Source of the DNA: Bacilli bacterium | Lineage (GTDB): Bacteria > Bacillota_I > Bacilli_A > RF39 > UBA660 | Direction: 5' to 3' | Length of the DNA stretch: 11,563 bases | Assembly: GCA_017470045.1 (NCBI GenBank) | Contig: JAFUFG010000006.1 | Span: 1 to 11,563, forward strand | Shown: piece after piece, positions 5,885-11,563 of the stretch | How the letters are laid out: the number at the start of each line of letters is the position of its first letter | How positions within the stretch are numbered: position 1 is the stretch's first letter | The notes under the pieces: generated by a model | What the model was told of the DNA's origin: nothing | Seen by the model: only the letters and a program-made list of their open reading frames with translations | Databases searched by the model: none | Made by a program: the position numbers and the translations under genes

Positions 5885-6739
5885 AATTACATTTGTCGAC
5901 TTGATGTGGTTTCCAATAATATCGGATACATCAAGAACGGTTACGAATGCACTTTCGTCCATTTCTTCTATTATTCTGTTCAATTCATATACTTCTATTC
6001 TAGTAATAACACAATATAGAACTTCTTTCTCTCCAGAAATAAGTCCTTTCCCTTTAATGGTTGTGGTTGTTCTTCCTAAACGTTTATAAATTTCTTTGGA
6101 AAGGTCTGTTCCTTTACTTGTTACGATTAAAGCAGCCTTTGCTTGTTCTAATCCTTCGGATACAAAGTCTATTACTTTAAACGTGATAACGTATGTAAAT
6201 AGTGAATACATTGCTCGGTCAAATCCAAAGATAAATCCAGCAACGGTATATATCATCATATTAAATATTAATACGATTTGTCCAACAGAAAGGGATGTTT
6301 TCTTACTGATTACGATTGCGACAGACTCTGTTCCATCGTTACAACCTCCGAAGTGAATTACTAATCCAACTCCTGCTCCAAGAATTACTCCACCAAATAG
6401 AGTGGCTAAAAGCTTGTCTTCTGTGAATGCATCCATTCCTCCAAAAATATGTAAGAATACCGAGAATATTGCCATCGAATAAATACTACGAATTAGGAAA
6501 TTTTTTCCTAGATTCTTATAACCGACATATAAAAACGGAATATTTAAAATTAGTACTAAGATACTTAATGGTAAGTTCGTTAACTTCGATACAATAATAC
6601 TTATACCGGTTACTCCACCATCTAAAATCGTATTGGGAATTAGGAATAATTCTAGTGCTAGTGCAGCTACAATTGCCCCTACTGTTAACATTAAGTATGA
6701 TATAAATTGTCTTAACTTTTTATTCTTTATACTTGCCAT
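5870..6739 (-). CDS. YitT family membrane protein (DUF161 + DUF2179)
   Basis: A 289-residue integral membrane protein with about five or six helices in residues 13-200 and a soluble C-terminal domain (about 220-280). Family marks seen are LIPNTILDGGVTGIS (33-47), GGVILGAGVGLV near 116-127, the GG-x-DGTE signature (GGCNDGTESVAI) where relatives have GGSTGGTD, and the C-terminal DUF2179 domain with TTIKGKGL, the EVLYCVITR strand and a FVTVLDV end. DUF2179 is thought to bind a small ligand; the transported or sensed substrate of YitT proteins is not known. The ATG at 6739 has GTAGGAGAAG ahead of it and a full sigma-A promoter. It is followed by prs, and the two may share a transcript. Confidence 0.93.
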   Translation of the reverse strand: MASIKNKKLRQFISYLMLTVGAIVAALALELFLIPNTILDGGVTGISIIVSKLTNLPLSILVLILNIPFLYVGYKNLGKNFLIRSIYSMAIFSVFLHIFGGMDAFTEDKLLATLFGGVILGAGVGLVIHFGGCNDGTESVAIVISKKTSLSVGQIVLIFNMMIYTVAGFIFGFDRAMYSLFTYVITFKVIDFVSEGLEQAKAALIVTSKGTDLSKEIYKRLGRTTTTIKGKGLISGEKEVLYCVITRIEVYELNRIIEEMDESAFVTVLDVSDIIGNHIKSTNVIKKLK

Positions 6740-6758
6740 ATACTTCTCCTACACTAAC

Positions 6759-6787
6759 ATTATAAGGGATAACTTTTCTTATTTCAA
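6759..6787 (-). promoter_or_regulatory. Full sigma-A promoter of the yitT-family gene
   Basis: TTGAAA (6782-6787) and TATAAT (6759-6764) are separated by exactly 17 nt on the minus strand, giving a start near 6752 and a leader of about 13 nt before the ATG at 6739. It is the only protein-coding unit here with both boxes clearly present. A small dyad (TTTCA/TGAAA, 6782-6796) overlaps the -35 box. Confidence 0.82.
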
Positions 6788-6818
6788 TTCATGAAACTTT
6801 ATTTTACAAATTTTTATT

Positions 6819-6840
6819 AAAAAAACAGTTCAATAAACTA
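6819..6840 (-). terminator. Terminator of the 484-residue orphan gene
   Basis: A short 6-bp stem on the minus strand, TAGTTT/GAACTG (two T-G pairs), has loop ATT. It is followed by seven T at 6819-6825 and begins 8 nt after the stop codon at 6849-6851. The hairpin is weak, but the T-run is good. Confidence 0.65.
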
Positions 6841-6848
6841 CTTTTTTC

Positions 6849-8303
6849 TTAATCTTTCATACCCCAACGTACATAAAAATATAAGTAGACACTCATTGCT
6901 ATTACTGCCCATTTGATAAATACCACAATATTTCCAAGAAATTGTACATTAGGATCTGCACTGCCCTGTAATTTTGCTCCTAACCACCATAAGAAACCAA
7001 TTATTGCTACTGTTACTACTATTGTAATAATTTTTGTTCTAAGTTCGGATGATTTAAAGTATGCATGTCTTCCATGGATATTCATAACTTCTTCTAAATC
7101 TTTTTTTGATTTCTCCGTTAGATATATACAGTCTTCTATTAATTTTCTTTCTTCGACATATTTTTCTTTTGATGATTCTTTTTTCTTATCAATATCTTCT
7201 TTTATAATATTATATATTTGTTTTTGAACACTACCTAAAGCTAATCCTTTATTCTTATTTAATGCTTCATATAACTTACGATCTACTCCGTCATAATCAC
7301 ATTTCTTAGTTTCTTTATAATCCGCAATAATGTGTTCTCCTAGAGTTGGTTCTAAATATGGTAAGTAGTTAATCGTATAATAATCCATTACTTTTTTGAA
7401 ATTATCAATTTCTTTTTCTTCTAGGCTTTCTACTACTTTTGCATATCCCTCAACATATAATGGATTCTTTTCAATGTTTTCTACTTTACTATAGACATCT
7501 CTATTGAATACTTCTGGTATTTTTACAATTAAGATTTCTGTTAAATTCTTATTGAAGTTTTCTACTTCTCTTGAAATTGTTTTCATTAAATCAGACACAG
7601 CAGTTTGATTTGCCCAACGTTTTTCGAATGATTCCGTTTGATAGGCACTAAATGCACTGGCACCAAAACTTGCATTCAAATCAGATTGACTCATGGTTGA
7701 AGAGGAATAAGTCATTCCATAAGAATTGACTCCTCCTAACAATCCTGCTTCGGAATATACTTTTGTGAAAGATACTCGAGATGCCCTTGCAGCTTCTGCA
7801 ACTGCTCTTGTGTCTGAACTTGCTCTTTCTGCATTTCCTTTTTCTACTGCTTCTAAGTGATCCATTTGATTCTTTGTTAAAATCTTATCAATACTTTCTG
7901 TTGTACTCTTGATACTAGCATTTATTAAATTCTCAATGTTTTCTAATATACTATCTGTTAATTTAAACTTCTCTGATACATATTTTAAGTAATCGGTATA
8001 ATAAACAATTGCTCCTTTATTGGCATAATCGCATATATCAAATACTTGATTATTTTCATCACTAGCTACTTCTTGCAAATAATTTGCAAATACAAAACTT
8101 GAACCTATTTGAGAATTACTTAATTCTACATTATTACGCATAATCGAATTTAGTGGAATCGAATAATCTCCTATTTTCACTATTTCTTCTGATTCTTTTT
8201 TTCCATAATTATAATTTTCTTCATCTATGATATATGAATAATTATTTGATATACTACAACCTTGACTGATTAAATAATTGTCGATTTTTTCTCTTAATTC
8301 CAT
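6849..8303 (-). CDS. Unrecognised 484-residue protein with two C-terminal membrane helices
   Basis: I do not recognise a family. Residues 1-145 are mixed, Asn/Tyr/Ser rich at first (about 10-65), then probably helical (105-145). Residues 152-221 are strikingly Ala/Ser/Gly rich (AVAEAARAS, GLLGGVNSYG, SSSTMSQS, ASFGASAFSAY), unlike the Lys/Glu-rich rest. Residues 230-410 look like a long helical domain with charged predicted coiled coil (KEDIDKKKESSKEKYVEERK). Two hydrophobic helices follow at about 425-443 and 455-477, with a short basic C-terminus. There is no signal peptide, so the large N-terminal part probably faces the cytoplasm with a hairpin membrane anchor. The ATG has AGGAGGAG and an extended -10 promoter; terminators on both sides make it monocistronic. 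Reality of the gene is secure; function is unknown. Confidence 0.9.
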   Translation of the reverse strand: MELREKIDNYLISQGCSISNNYSYIIDEENYNYGKKESEEIVKIGDYSIPLNSIMRNNVELSNSQIGSSFVFANYLQEVASDENNQVFDICDYANKGAIVYYTDYLKYVSEKFKLTDSILENIENLINASIKSTTESIDKILTKNQMDHLEAVEKGNAERASSDTRAVAEAARASRVSFTKVYSEAGLLGGVNSYGMTYSSSTMSQSDLNASFGASAFSAYQTESFEKRWANQTAVSDLMKTISREVENFNKNLTEILIVKIPEVFNRDVYSKVENIEKNPLYVEGYAKVVESLEEKEIDNFKKVMDYYTINYLPYLEPTLGEHIIADYKETKKCDYDGVDRKLYEALNKNKGLALGSVQKQIYNIIKEDIDKKKESSKEKYVEERKLIEDCIYLTEKSKKDLEEVMNIHGRHAYFKSSELRTKIITIVVTVAIIGFLWWLGAKLQGSADPNVQFLGNIVVFIKWAVIAMSVYLYFYVRWGMKD

Positions 8304-8322
8304 AAGACTCCTCCTATTATTG

Positions 8323-8331
8323 AGTATATCA
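8323..8331 (-). promoter_or_regulatory. Extended -10 promoter of the 484-residue orphan gene
   Basis: TGATATACT on the minus strand lies about 19 nt before the ATG at 8303, giving a leader of about 13 nt with AGGAGGAG. No -35 match is visible. The identical 9-mer lies upstream of the response regulator gene. Confidence 0.68.
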
Positions 8332-8340
8332 TATTTTTTT

Positions 8341-8371
8341 CAAAAGAAAAGAGAATCATTTCGACTCTCTT
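8341..8371 (-). terminator. Terminator of the two-component operon
   Basis: A 9-bp stem AAGAGAGTC/GATTCTCTT (one G-T pair) has a 5-nt loop on the minus strand, then TTCTTTTG. The kinase stop codon TGA (8356-8358) spans the end of the loop and the right arm. Confidence 0.8.
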
Positions 8372-9633
8372 GTTATGATGAACGATACACCTTTTTTCTC
8401 ATTTCGAATGGTAATATCGTATTTCATTAGTTGTAATGTTTTTTTGACGATCGATAATCCTAACCCGAATTCCCCTTTCATCCCTTTGCGGAACGGAGTA
8501 AAAATTCCAGCTAGAAGGGATTCGTCAATATTGTCTCCATCATTGTATAATATGATTTTATTGGGTCTTGTCGTTATCTTAATCGAATGTGCAGCATATC
8601 TCATAAAATTGGCTAGTAAATTATCAAATATGGTTTCCCAGTGTTCTGTTGTTCCTATAAATTTTGCTTTTTTGTCGATATCTACCTGGAAATTTATTTC
8701 TTTATTATGGAATTTAAACTTTTCAACTTCGGAATTTATAATACTTTCCATATCGACATTTACTAACTCTACGTTTTGGTCTTTTAAATAGTCGAGTTTA
8801 TTCAAATAAAGAAGTGAGTGTACTTTTGTTTCTAATTTATTTGTTTGTTCTTTGATGACTTGGAAAGCCTTTTCTTTGGTTTCTACGTCATCTTCTACTG
8901 CTTCAATGTATGATTTTATAACGGTGAGAGGTGTTTTAAAATCATGTGAGATATTTTGATACATTTGATTTCGATATTCTTCTTGATGGATTAACGATAA
9001 TCTCATATCTTCTATTGCGTATGCAAGGGTTCGCATTTCATCGTCCGCTGTAAAATAAATATTATTATGCTTATAATTCGGATTATCGATATTATCGATT
9101 TTGTCTTTTAATTTTTCAATTTTTCTTACAATCATAGATGACCATAAGACTAACATCATTCCAATTAATAGAAATGTTATTAAAACTATGGGAAAGATGA
9201 CCGTTAATATTGCCGTTTTGGTTTTATTAATGTAGTTATCATTGGAGATTGCAATCTTTTTTATATCTCCATTATTTAGTGTGTAGTAGTAATAAGTTTT
9301 ATGATTGTATTCAAATTTTCCATAATTTTCTTTGGTATAATCTAGTATTTCTTTTGGATGTTTGGTTTGAATTACACTATCTAAGTTGTCACTATATAGG
9401 ATGTTTTTATCCATTACATATAGGTATGCTACTTCTTGATTTAAGAATTTGTTATCCATATCAGAATCTACATATTTTAAGGGTTCACTTAAATAACTAT
9501 AGAGATTCGATTCTGCTACTGGGAGTAACATCTTTGGTAAGACTACTCCTAAGGATGTAAATAATAGTACAAAAGCTATACCTACTAACCATAGTAGTTG
9601 GGAAGATAGCTTCATTTTCTTTGTTGATCTCAT
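8356..9633 (-). CDS. Two-component sensor histidine kinase
   Basis: A 425-residue membrane-bound sensor kinase. TM1 is at about 12-32, an extracytoplasmic sensor of about 105 residues rich in Tyr and Asn follows (34-138), TM2 is at about 141-164, and a HAMP-like linker covers 165-215. The H-box NISHDFKTPL carries phospho-accepting His230. The ATPase has N-box FDNLLANFMRYA (336-347), G1-type NDGDNI (364-369), F-box FTPFRKG (378-384) and G2 GEFGLGLSIVK (387-397). All catalytic blocks are present. It starts with an ATGA overlap with the response regulator stop and has no separate strong ribosome binding site, so translation is probably coupled. The signal sensed is not deducible; the sensor domain resembles no family I can name. 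Confidence 0.95.
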   Translation of the reverse strand: MRSTKKMKLSSQLLWLVGIAFVLLFTSLGVVLPKMLLPVAESNLYSYLSEPLKYVDSDMDNKFLNQEVAYLYVMDKNILYSDNLDSVIQTKHPKEILDYTKENYGKFEYNHKTYYYYTLNNGDIKKIAISNDNYINKTKTAILTVIFPIVLITFLLIGMMLVLWSSMIVRKIEKLKDKIDNIDNPNYKHNNIYFTADDEMRTLAYAIEDMRLSLIHQEEYRNQMYQNISHDFKTPLTVIKSYIEAVEDDVETKEKAFQVIKEQTNKLETKVHSLLYLNKLDYLKDQNVELVNVDMESIINSEVEKFKFHNKEINFQVDIDKKAKFIGTTEHWETIFDNLLANFMRYAAHSIKITTRPNKIILYNDGDNIDESLLAGIFTPFRKGMKGEFGLGLSIVKKTLQLMKYDITIRNEKKGVSFIITRESK

Positions 9634-10289
9634 GATAGTCTATACCCATACCCATATACAGCATTTAAATTTAAATCTGGAAGTTTTTTTCTTACTCTTC
9701 TAATAAGGTCATCTACTACTCGGTCGGAACCGAAGTAATCATTTCCCCAAACACTTTGTAATATCTCTTCTCTAGAAAAGCATTTGTCCTTGTTCTTAAA
9801 GAATAGTAGTAGTAAATCGAATTCAAGGGTTGTTGTTTTTATTTCTGTTTCTCCTACAAATACTTTTCTCTTATCGGTATCTAGTTTGTATTCTTCTAGT
9901 TGTATGTATTTGGAACTAGTTTCTTTGTATACTCTTTTGATGATTCTGTTTACTCGTAAAACTAATTCTTTGGAAGAGTATGGTTTGGTTAAGTAATCAT
10001 CACTTCCTAATTCTAGTCCTAGTATTTTATCTAGTTCTTGATCTCTTGCTGATGTAAATATTACTGGGACTATTTCATTTTGTTCTCGGATTGCCTTAAT
10101 GATGTCATATCCTGAGATGTCATCTCCTAACATAATGTCCAATATCCATAGGCTAACATCTTGTCCAATATAGTCTATTGCATCTTGTCCTTTTGAAAAG
10201 CAAATTACTTTGTATCCTGCTTTTTCTAAATATAATGTTACTAGATTTGATAAATCTATTTCATCTTCTACCAAGCAAATTGTGTACAT
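9630..10289 (-). CDS. OmpR/PhoB-family response regulator
   Basis: A 219-residue DNA-binding response regulator. Numbering from the ATG at 10289, the receiver domain (1-115) has acidic pocket Glu8/Asp9, phospho-acceptor Asp51 in ILDIML, Thr79 in FTSAR, and switch Lys102 in LTKPYS. The C-terminal winged helix (about 125-219) has TTTLEFDLLLLFF, CFSREEILQSVW, the recognition helix RVVDDLIRRVRKKL and the wing YGYGYRLS. It partners the kinase gene that overlaps its stop codon by 4 nt. In-frame GTG 10298 and ATG 10295 also exist; 10289 is chosen because AAGGTGAT precedes it by 4 nt, as at other starts here. A tandem 10-bp repeat upstream may be its own binding site. Confidence 0.95.
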   Translation of the reverse strand: MYTICLVEDEIDLSNLVTLYLEKAGYKVICFSKGQDAIDYIGQDVSLWILDIMLGDDISGYDIIKAIREQNEIVPVIFTSARDQELDKILGLELGSDDYLTKPYSSKELVLRVNRIIKRVYKETSSKYIQLEEYKLDTDKRKVFVGETEIKTTTLEFDLLLLFFKNKDKCFSREEILQSVWGNDYFGSDRVVDDLIRRVRKKLPDLNLNAVYGYGYRLS

Positions 10290-10293
10290 AACC

Positions 10294-10301
10294 ATCACCT
10301 T
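10294..10301 (-). promoter_or_regulatory. Ribosome binding site setting the response regulator start
   Basis: AAGGTGAT lies 4 nt before the ATG at 10289 and would itself contain the two longer alternative starts (GTG 10298, ATG 10295), which therefore lack a usable site. GGTGAT matches the complement of the 16S rRNA 3' end (AUCACC). Confidence 0.65.
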
Positions 10302-10306
10302 TTCCT

Positions 10307-10315
10307 AGTATATCA
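10307..10315 (-). promoter_or_regulatory. Proximal extended -10 promoter (P2) of the two-component operon
   Basis: TGATATACT on the minus strand gives a start near 10300 and a leader of about 11 nt before the ATG at 10289. It is the same 9-mer as in front of the 484-residue gene. No -35 box is visible. Confidence 0.62.
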
Positions 10316-10325
10316 TTCTTTTTCT

Positions 10326-10442
10326 TTATTGCCAAAACCTTATAGGCATCCCCTCCTTTAAATATGTTCTTTTATTCAAAATGGTAATAATTCTTTTTTT
10401 TTGCTTTTTTCTAATAATCTGTTTTATCTCCTCCTTACACTT
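10326..10442 (-). other. Leader region with two Shine-Dalgarno-like sites and an open frame without a good start
   Basis: The minus strand carries AAGGAGGAG (10428-10436) and AAAGGAGGGG (10350-10359). One frame is open from just after a TAG (10443-10445) to a TAA (10326-10328) and would encode a basic peptide of about 38 residues. Its only ATG (10347-10349) abuts the second site with no spacing and leaves 7 codons; the first site has no ATG, GTG or TTG at a normal distance. Runs of six and nine A lie within. It could be a decayed small gene, a leader peptide with an unusual start, or a regulatory leader RNA. Not called as a gene. Confidence 0.35.
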
Positions 10443-10449
10443 CTATCTT

Positions 10450-10458
10450 ATGATAACA
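10450..10458 (-). promoter_or_regulatory. Distal extended -10 promoter (P1) upstream of the two-component operon
   Basis: TGTTATCAT on the minus strand matches the TGnTATAAT pattern at 5 of 6 bases of the hexamer. The -35 position at 17-nt spacing (10473-10478, ATGCAA) is weak and lies directly beside a tandem direct repeat, as expected for an activator-dependent promoter. The transcript would have a leader of about 150 nt. Confidence 0.5.
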
Positions 10459-10479
10459 ATGTCGGACAATTATTGCATG

Positions 10480-10499
10480 ATTATGGGAAATTATGGGAA
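10480..10499 (-). repeat. Perfect tandem 10-bp direct repeat, candidate response regulator operator
   Basis: The minus strand carries TTCCCATAAT twice in direct succession. The period is one helical turn and the repeat ends next to the -35 position of the P1 promoter. OmpR/PhoB-family regulators bind tandem direct repeats of about 10-11 bp in this position, and such a regulator is encoded immediately downstream. Confidence 0.6.
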
Positions 10500-10500
10500 T

Positions 10501-10522
10501 AAAAAAAGACACTTGCGTGTCT
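10501..10522 (-). terminator. Rho-independent terminator of the 233-residue membrane protein gene
   Basis: A perfect 6-bp stem AGACAC/GTGTCT with tetraloop GCAA is followed by six T on the minus strand. Two bases of the stop codon TAG (10521-10523) are in the stem. Confidence 0.9.
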
Positions 10523-11222
10523 ATTGAAATTCAAATCCATTTAATATTTCTACTATATCTTCTTCTGCAAACTCTTCTGAGAAGGTTAATTCATAACTAT
10601 TTCCTTGATGAAATAACATAACTTTTGTATTTAATCCTTCTTTTAATAAATATCCATCTAACCCATCTAGTTCTTTTATTTCCTTTTCTAGTCCCATTCC
10701 TTTAACAAATACACTAGATAAGTATTTTGTTCCAACTTGATAGATTAGATCATAAAGATTTGATTTTTTTTCGTTTTGATTAATATAGTAATTTACTAAA
10801 TCCATTTCATTGTTTAAGTTTGAATACTTCATAAATGGAATATAATCTACTTTTTGTAATTTCTTATCCTCTATCGAAAGATTTTCTATTACATTGTGTT
10901 TAATACCAAATGTGATTGTTCCAGAAGAAAGTGTTTTATTACTTTTCTCTGTTTCTGTTTCGATTGAGGATTCTCCTTCTACCTTTTCTCCGAAGGTATA
11001 AGTTTCTCCATTATCGTTTGTTTTATACTTACTATCTAAATAATAACTTAATGCTTCTAATTTATGATTTGGTTTTTGTTGATTTCTTTCAATCTTTACC
11101 GCTGAGCCAATGTGAACATCTGTTTCTATTGGTTCATAGTAATACAATACATAGCTTTTGAAGCCAACCACTAATAGTACTACAATCGCAATTCCTATTA
11201 GTTTCATTAGTACCTTTCTCAC
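10521..11222 (-). CDS. Unrecognised membrane-anchored protein
   Basis: A protein of 233 residues (from GTG 11222) or 228 (from ATG 11207). An N-terminal hydrophobic helix (about 6-27) follows a short basic start, with no Cys lipobox, so it is probably a signal anchor with about 205 residues outside the cell. The outer part has a Tyr-rich N-terminal segment, a Glu/Ser/Thr-rich stretch (80-98, including SSIETETEKSNKT), a probable helical middle (DLVNYYINQNEKKSN) and a final strand-helix segment (VMLFHQGNSYELTFSEEFAEEDIVEIL). I do not recognise a family. The GTG has GGTGAGG 4 nt ahead; the ATG has AAAGG 5 nt ahead; both starts are possible. It has its own extended -10 promoter and a strong terminator. 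Confidence 0.82.
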   Translation of the reverse strand: MRKVLMKLIGIAIVVLLVVGFKSYVLYYYEPIETDVHIGSAVKIERNQQKPNHKLEALSYYLDSKYKTNDNGETYTFGEKVEGESSIETETEKSNKTLSSGTITFGIKHNVIENLSIEDKKLQKVDYIPFMKYSNLNNEMDLVNYYINQNEKKSNLYDLIYQVGTKYLSSVFVKGMGLEKEIKELDGLDGYLLKEGLNTKVMLFHQGNSYELTFSEEFAEEDIVEILNGFEFQ

Positions 11223-11242
11223 ATTGCCTCACCCTATTATTT

Positions 11243-11251
11243 ATTATAACA
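11243..11251 (-). promoter_or_regulatory. Extended -10 promoter of the 233-residue membrane protein gene
   Basis: TGTTATAAT on the minus strand places the start near 11236, about 14 nt before the GTG at 11222, with GGTGAGG in between. No -35 box is seen. The 47-nt gap from the sigma-factor gene shows no clear terminator, so read-through from that gene is also possible. Confidence 0.65.
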
Positions 11252-11268
11252 GAGTTTTGTCTTTGGTA

Positions 11269-11563
11269 CTATACCCTTTTTTCTTTTGGAACAAAATTTA
11301 AGTCTTTTTCTGGTACGTAATCTGTAAACATCTTACGATATTTTGAGTTTCTTAATTTATCTAAAGCTTTTTTCTCGATTTGACGAATACGTTCTCTTGT
11401 TACGGATTCTTGTGATCCGATTTCTTCTAATGTATAAATCTTATTTTCTTTAAAACCATTACGTAATAGTAATACTCGAATTTCGCGTTCTGTTAATCCG
11501 GCTTTTTTCATGAATTTTTGAATTAATTTTTTTAATTCTTGATTACTTAGTTCCTCTTCTGGG
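11269..11563 (-). CDS. Sigma-70 family protein, C-terminal region 4 (partial)
   Basis: The 3' end of a gene whose start lies beyond the window; the frame is open to the last base, giving at least 97 residues. It shows sigma region 4: GLTEREIRVLLLRNGF, then the helix-turn-helix YTLEEIGSQESVTRERIRQIEKKALDKLR, which contacts the promoter -35 element. The VTRERIRQIE block is that of the RpoD group. It differs from typical RpoD in GSQES (usually GKVFG), an N-terminal neighbour NQELKKLIQKFMKKAG instead of the DVLDTLTPRE type, and an added tail (KMFTDYVPEKDLNFVPKEKRV) where RpoD normally ends soon after. It may be a divergent housekeeping sigma factor or a separate sigma-like regulator; the visible part cannot decide. 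Confidence 0.85.
   Translation of the reverse strand, partial: PEEELSNQELKKLIQKFMKKAGLTEREIRVLLLRNGFKENKIYTLEEIGSQESVTRERIRQIEKKALDKLRNSKYRKMFTDYVPEKDLNFVPKEKRV

Noticed and set aside
6782..6796. Small dyad TTTCA/TGAAA over the -35 box of the YitT promoter as an operator
   Set aside because: Only a 5-bp arm in AT-rich sequence, with no regulator gene nearby; chance is a sufficient explanation.
8375..8791. Plus-strand open frame of 138 codons opposite the sensor kinase
   Set aside because: It is the antisense shadow of the kinase ATPase domain; composition is biased and no independent start signals are seen.
1..11563. Mycoplasma-type genetic code (TGA as Trp), suggested by the low GC
   Set aside because: The response regulator and sensor kinase end at TGA, in an ATGA overlap and inside a terminator respectively, and Trp is encoded by TGG.
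1..11563. Mobile element, prophage, toxin-antitoxin, defence system or CRISPR array
   Set aside because: No transposase, integrase, terminal inverted repeats, spaced direct repeats or defence-type domains were found; gene order and orientation look like a stable chromosomal region.

Overview
The window looks like a chromosomal segment from an AT-rich member of the Bacilli/Mycoplasmatota branch of Firmicutes, possibly an uncultured gut lineage such as RF39 or an Erysipelotrichia relative. That placement is inferred from low GC, lysine/glutamate/isoleucine-rich proteins, VTGC/LTGC lipoboxes, AGGAGG and GGTGAT ribosome binding sites, and Firmicutes-type families (YitT, long-form Prs, DUF1003). 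TGA is used as a stop in both two-component genes and TGG encodes Trp, so the code is standard rather than the Mycoplasma code. Every gene (11 complete CDS, one partial CDS, one tRNA) lies on the minus strand, so the layout below reads from high to low coordinates.

Right end (11563-10521): the C-terminal end of a sigma-70 family protein (region 4, truncated by the window edge), then an unrecognised 233-residue membrane-anchored protein ending in a strong terminator. Region 10520-10290 is the longest non-coding stretch (about 220 nt). It holds a perfect tandem 10-bp repeat next to an extended -10 promoter, a leader with two Shine-Dalgarno-like sites that lack good start codons, and a second extended -10 promoter. 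These feed an OmpR-type response regulator and a sensor kinase that overlap by 4 nt (10298-8356).

Middle (8303-2566): a monocistronic, unrecognised 484-residue protein with a large soluble part, an Ala/Ser-rich centre and two C-terminal membrane helices; a YitT membrane protein followed by ribose-phosphate pyrophosphokinase (Prs); then a tight cluster of glutamate racemase (MurI) and two PlsC-type acyltransferases. Together these supply PRPP, D-glutamate for peptidoglycan and phosphatidic acid for membranes. The second PlsC carries a roughly 83-residue insertion with an internal duplication.

Left end (2499-23): a lone alpha/beta hydrolase, an operon of a DUF1003 membrane protein and two small lipoproteins, then tRNA-Arg(CCG), whose likely promoter overlaps the end of the last lipoprotein gene.

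The gene boundaries are very compact. At five of them the stop codon is part of the rho-independent terminator hairpin. Six transcription units start from TGnTATAAT/TGnTATACT extended -10 promoters with no recognisable -35 box, often directly behind the preceding terminator and with very short 5' leaders. No mobile element, CRISPR array or phage gene was seen. The best candidates for new biology are the 484-residue orphan, the insertion-bearing PlsC, and the tandem-repeat operator upstream of the two-component system.
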